From Cladorhizidae sp. MBARI D1340-BT2 (lineage: Eukaryota; Porifera; Demospongiae; Poecilosclerida; Cladorhizidae): 64,000 nt of DNA. Location of the stretch: contig JAQNBH010000010.1 in assembly GCA_028752905.1 (NCBI GenBank), positions 21,437,308 to 21,501,307 of the forward strand, given 5' to 3'. A program made the position numbers and the translations under genes. Positions 41,273 through 52,385 of the stretch are shown here, piece after piece (positions within the stretch are counted from its first letter, which is position 1; the number at the start of each line of letters is the position of its first letter). A model generated the notes under the pieces. It had not been told where the DNA came from, did not search any database, and worked only from the letters and a program-made list of their open reading frames with translations.

Positions 41273-43035
41273 CAGGCCCGTACACAGACTTTTGAAAAGG
41301 GGGGTGCACAATTTGATATGTGATTCAAGAAATCGTGTTGCAGGGTTTTAGGGGTATGTTCCCCAGGCCTGTATTTTAGGTGCTCTGAGAGTCAATTTGG
41401 TCCTCAAATAATTAATCATTACCACAAAAAAACAATTTCACAATATCACTCAAATGGTAAATAATATCATCATGTCACTCAAATAGCAAGTTAGCCTTCT
41501 GTAATTTTCGAGGGTGCTTCTGCAGAAAAAACTTGCAAATGTTATCTATACTTATCGTGGTTTCATAGTTCATATGTATAAATGCTAAGGCAGTTAAACG
41601 TTCTACTGTCTGTGTACACCTTAAATAATTGTGTAGTCGTCGGAGAGCTGATGCCGATCTTTCTCATGAACAAGAGCTCAAAGGGATGGTAGCAAAGATC
41701 TTCAATAATATACAGATATTTGGTAGAGATTGAGGACACTGCTTTAGAGAATACTAAAAGTTTCAGGACGATCTTTTTCTGCAACAAGCAACCACTTTGA
41801 CTTCCACCGACAGAGTTCTTCATCGATTATATTTGGATTGGGAAGGTCATCAGAGTAGAAATCTATTGCCTCTTTAATATCACTGAAAGAAGAATTAGAA
41901 TTGATGTTTGCAGGTAAAAGCCCTTGAAGGGAAGCTGCTCGCTTACTGTGAGCTGTAAATCTCGAACAAATATCAGTTATTAGATGGTCAAGGAATGGAA
42001 TTGCAATAGCTATCTTGAAATACTCTTCAACTGATGTAAATTGTGGGTTTGAACGATGTTGCTGCTGTTGACTTATACGAGGCATTGATACAGATATGCC
42101 AGATTGTTCTGCAATTCCACTGCTGTGATCAAAAATACGCTTGGAATAGCTGTCAATATCTTCCCTCACTGTCTTCAACTCCTCACAGCATTGCATGACT
42201 GTGGATACACCAGAAACTATATCTTGTTTCCCCCCCTGAATTTTAACAACTGCTTCTTTCAGGTAAATTAAGGAACGATAGATGAAACTCAAAAGATTCC
42301 AAGGTTTTCATATGGGCAAGTGCATTCTTTTTATCTTCTGGTGACCACCAATCATTAAACAGAGGAAAATCAATGTCCCCATAAAGCAACACTTCACATA
42401 CATGGATTAAGAATGGATGAGCTAAGGAGAAGCGCTCTCAACCATCTATGTTCTCAACCCATCTGGTTATGCAGACATTAAGAAGAGGGGCTCGACTTGA
42501 CCTCTGTTGTTTCGTGCCATAATTGCTTTTAACAGCCCTTCTCTTTTGGGAGAATGCTTTATCCAAAGGACGAGACTCTTAATTTGATCTATACAATTTC
42601 TGATGGGTGGAACAGAGCAAGAACTCACAGTAGCCAGATTGAGTGAATGACTGGCACAGTGAGTGTAAAGTGCTTTGGGTTGCTTTTCGAGTATTCTAGC
42701 TTGAACACCAGCTTTTGTTCCACTCATTGTAGATGCACCATCATAACCCTGTCCACGCAAATTACTCAAAGACAACCCAAGATTGTCCAAGGATGTTATG
42801 ATTGCATCAGCAATGTCAACTGCCCTAACCCTCTCTAATTTTACAAATGCAATAAATTCTTCACGAATATTACATTCACTATCAACGAACCGCAAACAAA
42901 TGGGCAAATGCTTAATATTGTGACAACTCACTTCATCTGCTAGCACAGAGAAAAATTGGGCAGTCTTCACCTCAGCAACAATACCAGATAGAATCATATC
43001 AAAGCCATTAAAATTAATAATGTCGTTCTGCGATC
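41273..43035 (-). mobile_element. hAT element inserted in the satellite, 5' truncated
   Basis: Left terminus CAGGCCCGTACACAGACTTT then TGAAAAGGGGGG starts at 41273 directly after a satellite unit (GTACACAC). It shares the GACTTTTGAAAAGGGGGG subterminal stretch with the other DUF4371-type hATs. The 5' part is lost where gypsy RT sequence begins at about 43036. Confidence 0.75.
41475..43035 (-). pseudogene. hAT transposase, DUF4371 type (broken)
   Basis: Segment 43060-42467 (its first few residues belong to the gypsy junction) contains NDIINFNGFDMILSGIVAEV, FFSVLADEVSCHNIKHLPIC, LRGQGYDGASTMSGTKAGVQ with the catalytic D, and ALYTHCASHSLNLATVSSCS. Segment 42292-41744 has EVKIQ-type helices and EEYFKIAIAIPFLDHLITDI. 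The dimerisation end at 41740-41475 reads FATIPLSSC, stop, ERSASALRRLHNYLRCTQTV and ends at 41475. About 60-70 percent similar by eye to the 20 kb and 37 kb copies, so it is a separate subfamily. Confidence 0.8.
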
Positions 43036-43407
43036 TTGAAGACTGCTGTGATAACACCATTTGGCCTTTTTGAATTCCTTAGGATGCCATTCGGCCTCAA
43101 GAATGCAGAGAGGCTCATGGACCACATTTGTCGTGGTCTCGAGGAATTCCTTTTTATGTATTTAGACGATATCCTCATTGCCAGCTCCAATCCCAGAGAA
43201 CACCGCCGTCACCTACGTTTACTCTTTAATAGACTGGCCGAACATGGTCTAATTGTCAATGTAGCTAAGTGCACGTTTGGTGTCGATACAATCGATTTTC
43301 TCGGTCACAGAGTCACATTGCAGGGTGTTGAGCCATTACCCGAGCGAATAGATGCCATTCGTCGGTTTCCACAACCCGTGATGCCAAGGCCTCAACCCAG
43401 TTCTTAG
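43036..43407 (+). pseudogene. Element 3 reverse transcriptase (C-terminal part)
   Basis: Contains KTAVITPFGLFEFLRMPFGL, MYLDDILIASSNPREHRRHL with the YxDD catalytic pair, and CTFGVDTIDFLGHRVTLQGV. Between LKNA and ERLMDH a few residues usual in gypsy RT (the AxTFQ block) are missing, a small deletion. The first half of RT is absent. Confidence 0.85.
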
Positions 43408-43970
43408 GTTATGATAGATTCGTCCCCCATGCTGCCACCCTCATGGGCCCGCTACATAGCATGTCTCATGTTAAAGGGCGAGACTTTCAATGGACGGTGC
43501 AACTTCAGTCAGCCTTCGACTTAACAAAGCATGCTTTGGCTTCTGCGACCCTACTTGTACACACCAGCAGCACGGCCACCATGTGCCTCACTGTGGATGC
43601 ATCTGACTTAGCAGTATGGTGTGTCCTGGAGCAGTTCCTAGATAATAGCTGGAAGCCACTCGCTTTCTTTTCTCGGAAGCTGCACAAGGCACAGAAAAAT
43701 TATAGCAACTTTGACCGTGAACTTTTGGCAATGTACGCTGCAGTTAAACATTTTAGATACTTCATTGAGGGTCGCCGATTTCATATCTAGACTGATCACA
43801 AGTCCCTGACATTTACCTTTGCCAGCAGCTCGGAACACTGGACCACACGACAACAACGACAACAACGGCACCTAGCCTGTATAGCTGAGTATACCACAGA
43901 TGTGCGACATGTTCCTGGCCGAGATAATTCAGTCGCAGATGCCCTTGTCTGTGTGGATCTCGACACCAAT
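43408..43970 (+). pseudogene. Element 3 RNase H
   Basis: Segment 43443-43790 holds RDFQWTVQLQSAFDLTKHAL, LTVDASDLAVWCVLEQ (first D), PLAFFSRKLHKAQKNYSNFD, RELLAMYAAVKHFRYFIEGR (E); after one stop (43788) TDHKSLTF and RHVPGRDNSVADAL follow. A single stop and minor changes only. Confidence 0.8.
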
Positions 43971-44084
43971 ACAACGTGCATGACAGTCGGTTGCCCGGAC
44001 ATTGACTTTCTGGGCATGGCTCGGGCACAGCAAGAAGATACTGAGGTACTGTTTACCGGACTGCCATCACCCGATTAGTCTTAA

Positions 44085-45731
44085 ATGACCTACCAATTCC
44101 AGGTTCAAACGTCACTCTACTTTGCGACACTTCCACCAGGGTCCATGAGACCGATTGTCCCCCTCGCTTGGCGACGAATTATTTTTGATGCAATCCATAA
44201 CCTGGGACACCCTGGCATTAAGACAATGAGGAACATGATGACAGCACATTTTGTGTGGCATGGTGTTAACAAACGAGTGAGCATCTGGGCCAGAATGTGT
44301 GTGTCATGCCAAAAAGCAAAGGTTCAGCGGCATGTGACCATTCCACTACAGCATGGAACACTTCCAGATCGTCGCTTCCAACGAATTCACGTCGATATTG
44401 TGGAACTGTCAGGGAAATTAACAGGACCACCCCCTGACTTTTCAAACAGTAACCCACCATAACCACAACCCACAGTTAATGGATCACTACTACCACAAGC
44501 ATTGGATACACCCAAGACTAAGATTAACTAAAAGGTAACAGCCACAGTGAATACCACAAGTATTGGATACACCCAAGACTAAAAGGGAACAGCCACAATG
44601 AATACCACAAGAACACCCAAGACCAAGATTACAGATAGAATGAACTATAGTATTTGATTGGCTATCATTATCATGTGACTGAATGTATGTATATAAGGAG
44701 AGGAGAGAGACAGTCAGAGAGAGAGAGAGAAGTTAGACTATACTCTGTATGTGTCTTTGGCATTGACTTGTATTTAATCAAATACTTATCTACCCAAGTG
44801 AAGGGTAGGGAGCCAAAGGGGCAAGACCGTAAAGGGCCTAGAGAGAGAGGCGGAGGTACGGCTTGTCCAGTTAGGTCTAGGAGGGGTGATTGGTGGTGTA
44901 GCCAGTACCCGGAGCTCCTAGGCGTCGCGGTGGAAATTACCAGCAGTAGTCTCTGCTCGGACCAGTGTTATTCGTTGAGGCAGGAAGGCCTCAGGAGAGG
45001 GTAATTTCCCCAACAGGAACCACTGCCCATTTCTCAAGGTAAAACTTACCTATTCACTATCATTGATCATTACACATGGTGGCAGAAGCTATATCAATGG
45101 CTGATGCTACAGCCACTTTATGTGCCCGTGCCCTTCTCTTTCAGCGTATTGCATGATTTGGAGTACCAGCAGACATTACCTCCGACAGGGGGCCACAATT
45201 CACCTCAACCCTTTGGACGGCCCTGAACACATTACTGGGGATGCATCACCATCGCACGACTGCTTACCATATGGAATTGTGGAACACTTTCACAGGCAGT
45301 TAAAATCAGCACTCAAAGTCCGGCTGACTGGGCCTGCATGGATGGATGAGCTTCCACTGGTCCTACTCGGTCTCTGTGCAGTTCCCAAGGAAGCCATAGG
45401 ATCCTCACCATCTGAACCGGTCTTTGGAACAACCGTCCGCCTTCCTGGAGAGTTCTTCGTCGCAACGTCAGGTATTCAGCCAGAAGCGTCCGATTTCCTA
45501 CGTATGACCATGGCTGGACTGAGACCAAGACAGCACATCATCACCAAGGCATCACATACATGCCAAAGGACTTGCAGAGCTGCACCTTTGTGTTTGTCCA
45601 TCACGATGCACATCGCACACCTCTACAGTGCACCTATGATGGACCATTACGAGTACTTGAGAGGTCAACCAAGTATTTCACATTGGATCTCAATGGGCAG
45701 ACGGGACACAGTATCAGTTGATCGCCTCTAA
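44085..45731 (+). pseudogene. Element 3 integrase, interrupted
   Basis: HHCC finger at 44170-44330 (HNLGHPGIKTMRNMMTAHFV, CVSCQKAK); core start RRFQRIHVDIVE (first D) up to the solo LTR at 44407. Core resumes at 45021 with PLPISQGKTYLFTIIDHYT, then in a shifted frame SMADATATLCARALLF and ITSDRGPQFTSTLW (second D, about 45183), and GIVEHFHRQLKSALKVRL (E, about 45285). The C-terminal part runs to 45731. Frame shifts near 45065 and 45270. Confidence 0.8.
44407..45015. mobile_element. Solo LTR with GGAAC target-site duplication
   Basis: Begins TGTCAGGGAAATTAAC and ends GGTAATTTCCCCAACA (TG...CA). GGAAC occurs directly before (44402-44406) and after (45016-45020). Removing it and one GGAAC restores integrase continuity (HVDIV...EPLPISQ). 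A TATATAAGG box at about 44690 suggests plus-strand transcription. It is the product of LTR-LTR recombination of an element not otherwise present here. Confidence 0.88.
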
Positions 45732-46112
45732 CCTGTGTTCTTGGATGCTGATTTCAGCATTCACGAGTTGCCCACATCACAGCAAACTGATCGGACACCA
45801 GTTCAGCTACCTCAGGAGCAACCGAAAATCCCTCAGGTGGTTAATGACCACACACACCACCCACTACGCATTGAGGCCCGAAGTAGAAAGGGCTGACTAC
45901 TCCGACTTCCAGCAAAGCTGCACGCTACCGTGGCTTGAGCCACTGGGGGGAGCTCTGTGGCGGCTTGGCTTTTCCCGCCAACTTTATTGAATTATTCTAA
46001 TTAATCATGCAAGTTATTCTTTGACCCTTTACCAATATATGATTTTGTTCTGAACATCAAATGAAAACTTTCCTGTCAAATTAGTAGTCCCATGAACGGT
46101 CATTTCTGGACT

Positions 46113-49045
46113 CCTATAACACCACATATCTATGTAACCTTTAGCTGTACACACCACATATCTATGTAACCTTTTAGCTATACCAAACCTTTAGCATACA
46201 CACCACATATCTATGTAACCTTTAGCCACATATCTATGTAACCTTTAGCATACACACCACATATCTATGTAACCTTTAGCTGTACATACCATATATATAT
46301 GTAACCTTTAGCTATACACACCACATATCTATGTAACAATTGCTGTAATCTGTAATTTTTATATTACACACACAGAGAGGGAGAGACTGTAGATGTAGCT
46401 GTGATTAACCCTAGTCCTTGTCTAAGCTCTGACCCTAGTCCTTGTCTAAGCCCTGACCCTAGTCATTGTCCAAGCCATAATGCTAGTCCTTATCCAATCC
46501 CTAATCCTCACCTAGTCATTGTCCAAGCCTTAAGACTAGTATTAGTCCAAGCACTAACCCTAGTCATGGACAAAGCCCTAATGCTAGTCCTTGTCAAAGC
46601 CCTAACCCTAGTCATGGTCCAAACCCTATTGCTCGTCCTTGTCCAAGCCCTAACTTTATCATTATCCAAGTCATAACCCTAGTCATTGTACAAATCCGAA
46701 CACTAGCCATTGTCCAATCCCAAACCCTAGTCATCCAAGCCTTAATCAGAGTCATTGTCTAAGTCCTAACCCTAGTCATGGTCCTGTCATGGTCCAAGCC
46801 CTAACTTAAGGCCCTAACACTAGTCGTGGTCCAATTCCTAATTATAAATAATATATATAACAATAATAAAAATAAATAAATAATAAATAATAAAACATAA
46901 AAAATATGATAACAATAAAAGATATTTAAAAACATTACATTTTTTTATATTATTTATTTTTATTCTTGTTCTACAACTGTTGGAAGCTACCTACAGCTTT
47001 CTCTTTCACTGTACACAAATTAACTTATAATTATTAGATGATCTACAATTGTAGGAAGCTACCTATAGTTCACTGTACGTGAATTAACTTATAATTATTA
47101 GATGATCTACAATTGTAGGAAGCTACCTATAGCTTTCACTGTATAAAAACTAATTATATACTGCCCCTCTGGTTTTATGAAAAACATTTAGCTATGGATG
47201 TATCTAGTGGAATATTCTTCCTACATTATTATATATGTTATTTGTAGATATTCAATCTCGAGATCTATACAAGGAAAAGATTAAGCAAGCTTTAGCTTGT
47301 CTATATACACACCACATATTTATGTAACCTTTAGCATACACACCACATATCTATGTAACCTTTACCACATGTCTACTTAACCTTTAGCTAGATATCTATT
47401 TAACCTTTTGCTGTACACACCACATATCTATGTAACCTTTAGCATACACACCACATATCTATGTAGCATTTCCTGTAATCTGTAATATTTGTATTACACA
47501 CACACACAGCGGGAGAGACTGCTGTGATTAACCCTAGTCCTTGTCTAAACCCTAACCCTTTTCCTTGTCTAAGCCTTGACCCTAGTCATTGTCCAAGCCA
47601 TAACCCTAGTCATTGTCCAAGCCATAATGCTAGTCCGTATCCAAGCCCTAACCCTAGTCATTATCCAAGCCAAAACCCTAGACACTGTCCAAACCCTAAT
47701 TCTAATCATTATTCAAGACCTAACCATTGTCATTGTCCAAACTGTAACCCTAGTCATTGTCCAAATCTTAAGACTAGTCATAGTCCAAGCACTAACCCTA
47801 GTCATGGACAAAGCCCTAATGCTAGTCCTTGTCAAAGCCTGAACTTTATCATTATCCAAGCCATAACTCTAGTCATTGTACAAATCTGAAACCTAGCCAT
47901 TGTTGAACCCTAAACCCTAGTCATTGACCAAGCCTTAATCAGAGTCATTTTCCAAGCCCTAACCCTAGTCATGGTCCAGTAATCATCCAAGCCCTAACTC
48001 AAGTCATTGCCCAAGCCATAACCCTAGTAATCGTCCAAGCCCTAATCCTAGTAATTTTCCAAGCCCTAACACTAGTCATGGTCAAGTCATGGTCCAAGCC
48101 CTAAGTCAAGTCATTGCCCAAGCCCTGACCCTAGTAATTGTCCAAGCCATAACCCTAGTAATTGTCCAAACCCTAATCCTAGTCATTTTCCAAGCCCTAA
48201 TACTAGTCATGGTCCAGTGATTGTTCAAGCCCTAACTCAAGTCATTGCCCAAACCATGACCCATGTAATTGTCCAAGCCCTAATCCTAGTCATTATTCCA
48301 AGCCCTAACACCAGTCATGGTCCAATTCCTAATAATAAATAATATTATATAACAATAATAAAAATAAATAAATAAAACATAAAACATAATATGATAACAA
48401 TAAAAGATATTTTAAAACGTTACTATTTTTTTAAATTATTATATTATATATTTTTATTCTTGTTCTACAACTGTTGGAAGCTACCTACAGCTTTCTCTTT
48501 CACTGTATGTGAATTAACTTATAATTATTAGATGATCTACGAAATTATATACTGTCCCTCTGCTTTTATGAGCTATGGATGTATCTAGTGGAATATTCTG
48601 CCTAATACCATTTATATATGTTATTTGTAGATATACCATCTCTGCTGATAGAATGAAGAACGCTTTAGCTTGTCTATATACACACCACATATCTATGTAA
48701 CCTTTAGCTGTACACACCACATATCTATGTAACCTTTAGCACATATCTATTTAACCTCTAGCATACACACCACATATCTATGTAACCTTTAGCTGTACAC
48801 ACCACATATCTATGTAACCTTTAGCACATATCTGTGTAACCTTTAGCACATATCTATGTAACCATAAGCATACACACCACATATCTATGTAACCTTTAGC
48901 ATACACACGACATATCTATGTAACCTTTAGCATATATACAACATATCTATCTAACCTTTTGCTGTACACATCACATATCTATGTAACCTTTAGCTGTACA
49001 CACCACATATCTATGTACCCTTTAGCTATAGACACCACATATTTT
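46113..49045. repeat. Composite satellite, units 2 and 3 and part of 4
   Basis: Continues the array broken at 41273. Satellite A (CACATATCTATGTAACCTTT type) at 46113-46345, 47303-47470 and 48683-49045; 24-bp satellite B (CCCTAACCCTAGTCATTGTC) at 46400-46850 and 47520-48330; AT-rich spacers at 46850-47300 and 48330-48680 with conserved GTTGGAAGCTACCTACAGCT. Period of the whole unit is about 1.2-1.4 kb. Frames read through satellite B because 24 is a multiple of three; they are not genes. Confidence 0.88.
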
Positions 49046-50790
49046 AGGAACAACAATGGAAGGAAGCACATCAAAGCCGGTTGACAGCTGATTCTTCAAA
49101 ATCTGAAGGTTTGTAGAATTACTTTCAGAATGTTCCTTCATAGCTACTAACCCTGGATTCAAGGAATAAAAATGAAAGTGATGGAACGTTTTTATTCCAG
49201 GAACCTTTTTCATGTAAGGGACCAAAAAGTCAGTCCAATCAAACGTTGGCACAATAACTGTCTCATCCTCGGACGAAACAAGTTGAGCAACATTACACAC
49301 AGCCAAGTCATTAACAACTTGTGCGATATCTTTCAAGCTGCCAATCTTAGTCCTTCTGTAGTGTCGCTTTTAGGAGGCCAAAACACCAATCTGTCACAAA
49401 TTTCATATGAGGAATTACAGAGTTACCTTTGAGTGCCTTCCAGTCAAACATCGCCACATCAAATACTGCTGTTTTAGTTTTGACCAGTGCAGTTATCACA
49501 ATGGAGGAAAACTTCATATTCGCCAATGCCATGGTGTTTGAAAAAATAATGGAGCTGGCTCACCACTGCATTCGCTCCTTTTCCACAGTCCCCAGCCTCA
49601 TCCGTAACGAAATTGATCTGTCGAGGGAGAGCTTCGCAGTTAACTCCAAATATGCTGCACTTTCTTGGAGTAACAAAAAAGATCGGGCCGGGCTGCAGAG
49701 GATCAGATGGGTAGTGGACTTGCTGTGCATAATCGAATGAGTAGTGCACAGCAAGATTGTTCTAGTTGGAAGGAACTTTAAAGTGAGGTAGTGGGAGTGA
49801 AAATGTGCCACATGCCGAGAAAAAAAAAATCACTTGTCGTTTTACTGTAGAACGACCTCTCTAGCTGGACAACCCTGAGATGCTCTTCAGCTTCTCGTAT
49901 GGTAGCAGATTTTCAACATCCGTACAGTTGGCATCTCGAAGGATTGCTGTACTATTTTGCTGACAAGTCCAACACAAATCAGACATAGACTTCATTATTA
50001 TGATTTCTGGAAGGAGGGACCGCCATAGCCTACAGAAAGTGCAGCATGAACACATTGTGCAGACTTAGCAGATTCATGATATACCCTCCAAATCCCTCGC
50101 TTTTATAGGCTAGATGGCAAAAGTTTTATATCTGATCTGCTATAATTATAGCCTGGAATGCAACCAAGTAGAAGAAGAGCATTCTGGTCAGCATAGTTTA
50201 GCAGAAAAAGGACAACGTATATAGTCCACAGAAGAAAGCAAAAGTGCATGTTTTGGGAGTCGTTTGATGTTTCCATGTATGCGAGGTGAGAGTCGGTTTA
50301 CCTTAAAGGCCTTGACCAGGTTCTTCAAGCGTGTTTTACCAATAGTATATATGAAACATGTTGGGATCTACTTGTCGACCGTGGTGATATTTTGTGTAGT
50401 TTTTCCCCCTACTTGACGACAATCTGTGGACACATTCTCACTAAAGTTTGAAGTTGCCATCAGTTGTCCAAGCAGGGCCATATCCAGCTCGCAGGAGAGG
50501 GCAGCACACTGCGAACGAATGTCACAGGTGTGTTGCACAGAAAATTGCAGAGAACAGTTTCTTCCATGCCAACTCTCACAACCACATCCAACATCCATGA
50601 AGTTAGTAACAAGTTCTTTCTTTATTGTGTCTGATACTGTTGGCTCGATCTCTACATCTGCTAAAAATTCTACCTGAGTCAGTACTTCAAGGACTTGTTC
50701 ATCTCTGCCAATCTCTTCTTCTTCATCGTTCCTACCCTCCTCCTCATCACTTTCGATCTCAGATCCTGCTCCAGCTAGAGGTTCCATCAA
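49022..50790 (-). pseudogene. Decayed transposon-type gene of an unnamed invertebrate family
   Basis: Order on the minus strand: 50790-50368 (acidic start, then VGCGCESWHGRNCSLQF and ELDMALLGQLMATSNFSENV), 50055-49861 (SDLCWTCQQNSTAILRDANC), 49749-49474 (MHYSFDYAQQVHYPSDPLQP, ITDEAGDCGKGAN-like block, EVFLHCDNCTGQN), 49532-49347 in another frame (HMKFVTDWCFGLLKATLQKD) and 49336-49022 (FDWTDFLVPYMKKVPGIKTF). I recall proteins with the same block series (CWTCQQN; FDYAQQVHxP; HxDNCxGQN) as high-copy hypothetical proteins in cnidarians and sponges. The DN-x-x-GQN motif suggests an RNase H-like nuclease centre, but that is inference. Multiple frame shifts make it dead. Confidence 0.55.
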
Positions 50791-51025
50791 CCCAATATTT
50801 CACGCAGGTTCTTCATCGTCACTCCCATTAATGCATTTCATTATAATTATAGTCTCCCACTTCCCTATCATGGTTGTTGTGAAAATTAAGTCCCCTTCCT
50901 TTCCAGTATTTTATTTTATTGTCTCTATTTCTGTTACTCTATGACTGTGTTATACTACCTAAAAATGGTTTATAAATGCCATGCTAGTACATACATTCAT
51001 CATTTTCATCCTCATCCTCATCACT

Positions 51026-51331
51026 TCAGTTCTCTGCACAGTCTCCAATGGTGAAATAATCCTCAATGACATCAGGTAAGGGTTGCAGGTCCTCACCACT
51101 GAGGTGAAGCAAAGCATTCACAGCTCTAGCTGTATCCTCAGCACTTGCTTTGGCATCCATAGATAAAACAATGGATTTTGTTACTGTGGTAATGCACTTC
51201 GAATCCAGGAATCTAGGCGGGAAATTCCCACACTTCCGCATTTCGTAAAACTTCAATTTTGTATATGCAGAGCTCAAAAGAGAAGTAGAAGGTTTAAGAG
51301 ACCATGCTTGGCATGAAATCAGCCGTTTCAA
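51026..51331 (-). CDS. Unrecognised open frame
   Basis: 101-codon minus-strand frame ending DVIEDYFTIGDCAEN. It lies 240 bases upstream of the decayed gene at 49-50.8 kb and might belong to it or to an independent exon. No motif recognised. Confidence 0.2.
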   Translation of the reverse strand: MKRLISCQAWSLKPSTSLLSSAYTKLKFYEMRKCGNFPPRFLDSKCITTVTKSIVLSMDAKASAEDTARAVNALLHLSGEDLQPLPDVIEDYFTIGDCAEN

Positions 51332-51419
51332 GCGGTCAAATTTGACACAGAGGTAGATGAAAGACTGGTAAGGTAATTGTCTAATATTGCGCTACAGCAC
51401 AATTCAATACTCTCCTCCA

Positions 51420-51780
51420 AGTGGGCTGTTTGCTCAGATCCTGTCACATATCATGTAATAGAGCAATACCATGCTTATAATAAGTGGATATTGGGCTCTA
51501 TATCATGTAATAGAGCAGGAAAGTGGGCTCTATATCATGTAATAGAGCAATACCATGCAGTGTAATATACAAGTGGAAAGTGGGATCTATATCATATAAT
51601 AGAGCAATACCATGCAGTATAATATAGTAAGTGGAAAGTGGGCTCTATATCATGTAATAGAGCAGGAAAGTGGGCTCTATATCATGTAATAGAGCAATAC
51701 CATGCAGTATAATATAGCAATGGAAAAATGGGCTCTATATAATGTAATAGAGCAATACCACGCCCTGTAAATATAATATA
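51420..51780. repeat. Tandem repeat, ~32/57-bp units
   Basis: Copies of GGGCTCTATATCATGTAATA plus GAGCA, some followed by ATACCATGCAGTATAATATA; seven or so copies in two spacings. Confidence 0.85.
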
Positions 51781-52109
51781 GCTAAAATACTTACAACTTC
51801 AGATTTCTGTGACATCTCAAAGTAAAACTTGTATTGGATATGCCACTCCAACCCACAACCAAACTCAGCAATCAAGGCACATGCTTCTTAAGAACTTGAG
51901 AGAAAAAAATGCTAACTTTTCCCCTTAACTCCTTGATGTCAGCAGGAGATGCCAAATCTTTACAACATGAACATTGGAATGAGGGGCAGTTGGTACATCA
52001 CTTATTCCAGACATGTCCACAGGACCTTTGCCAACAAGAGGTAATAGTTCTGCCACATTGGTAATCTGGTGCAAGTGATTATATATCTCAATTCCAATAT
52101 TTTCCAATA

Positions 52110-52385
52110 TAATACTTAAATAGTAGTATGGTTTTAACTTAGATAGTAGGGTTCTAACTTAGATGGTTGGGTTCTAACTTAGGTAGTAGGATTCTAACTT
52201 AGATAGTAGGGTTCTAACTTAGATAGTAGGGTTCTAGCTTAGATAATTGGGTTCCAACTTGGATGGTTGGGTTCTAACTTAGATATTAGGGTTCTAACTT
52301 AGATGATTGGGTTCTAACTTAGGGAGTAAGATTCTAACTTAGATATATGGTTTAACTTAGATAGTAGGGTTCTAACTTAACCCAT
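52110..52385. repeat. Minisatellite, ~20-bp unit
   Basis: About 13 copies of GTAGGGTTCTAACTTAGATA with substitutions. Confidence 0.9.

Larger units (their letters stand above)
43036..46060 (+). mobile_element. Element 3: Ty3/gypsy retrotransposon of usual order, LTRs missing
   Basis: RT (43036-43407), RNase H (43443-43960), integrase (44130-45720) and a post-integrase tail to about 45990 on the plus strand. This is the usual gypsy order and contrasts with elements 1 and 2. A 609-bp solo LTR with 5-bp duplication splits integrase. 5' parts are gone at the hAT junction and no LTR of its own was seen. Confidence 0.85.
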
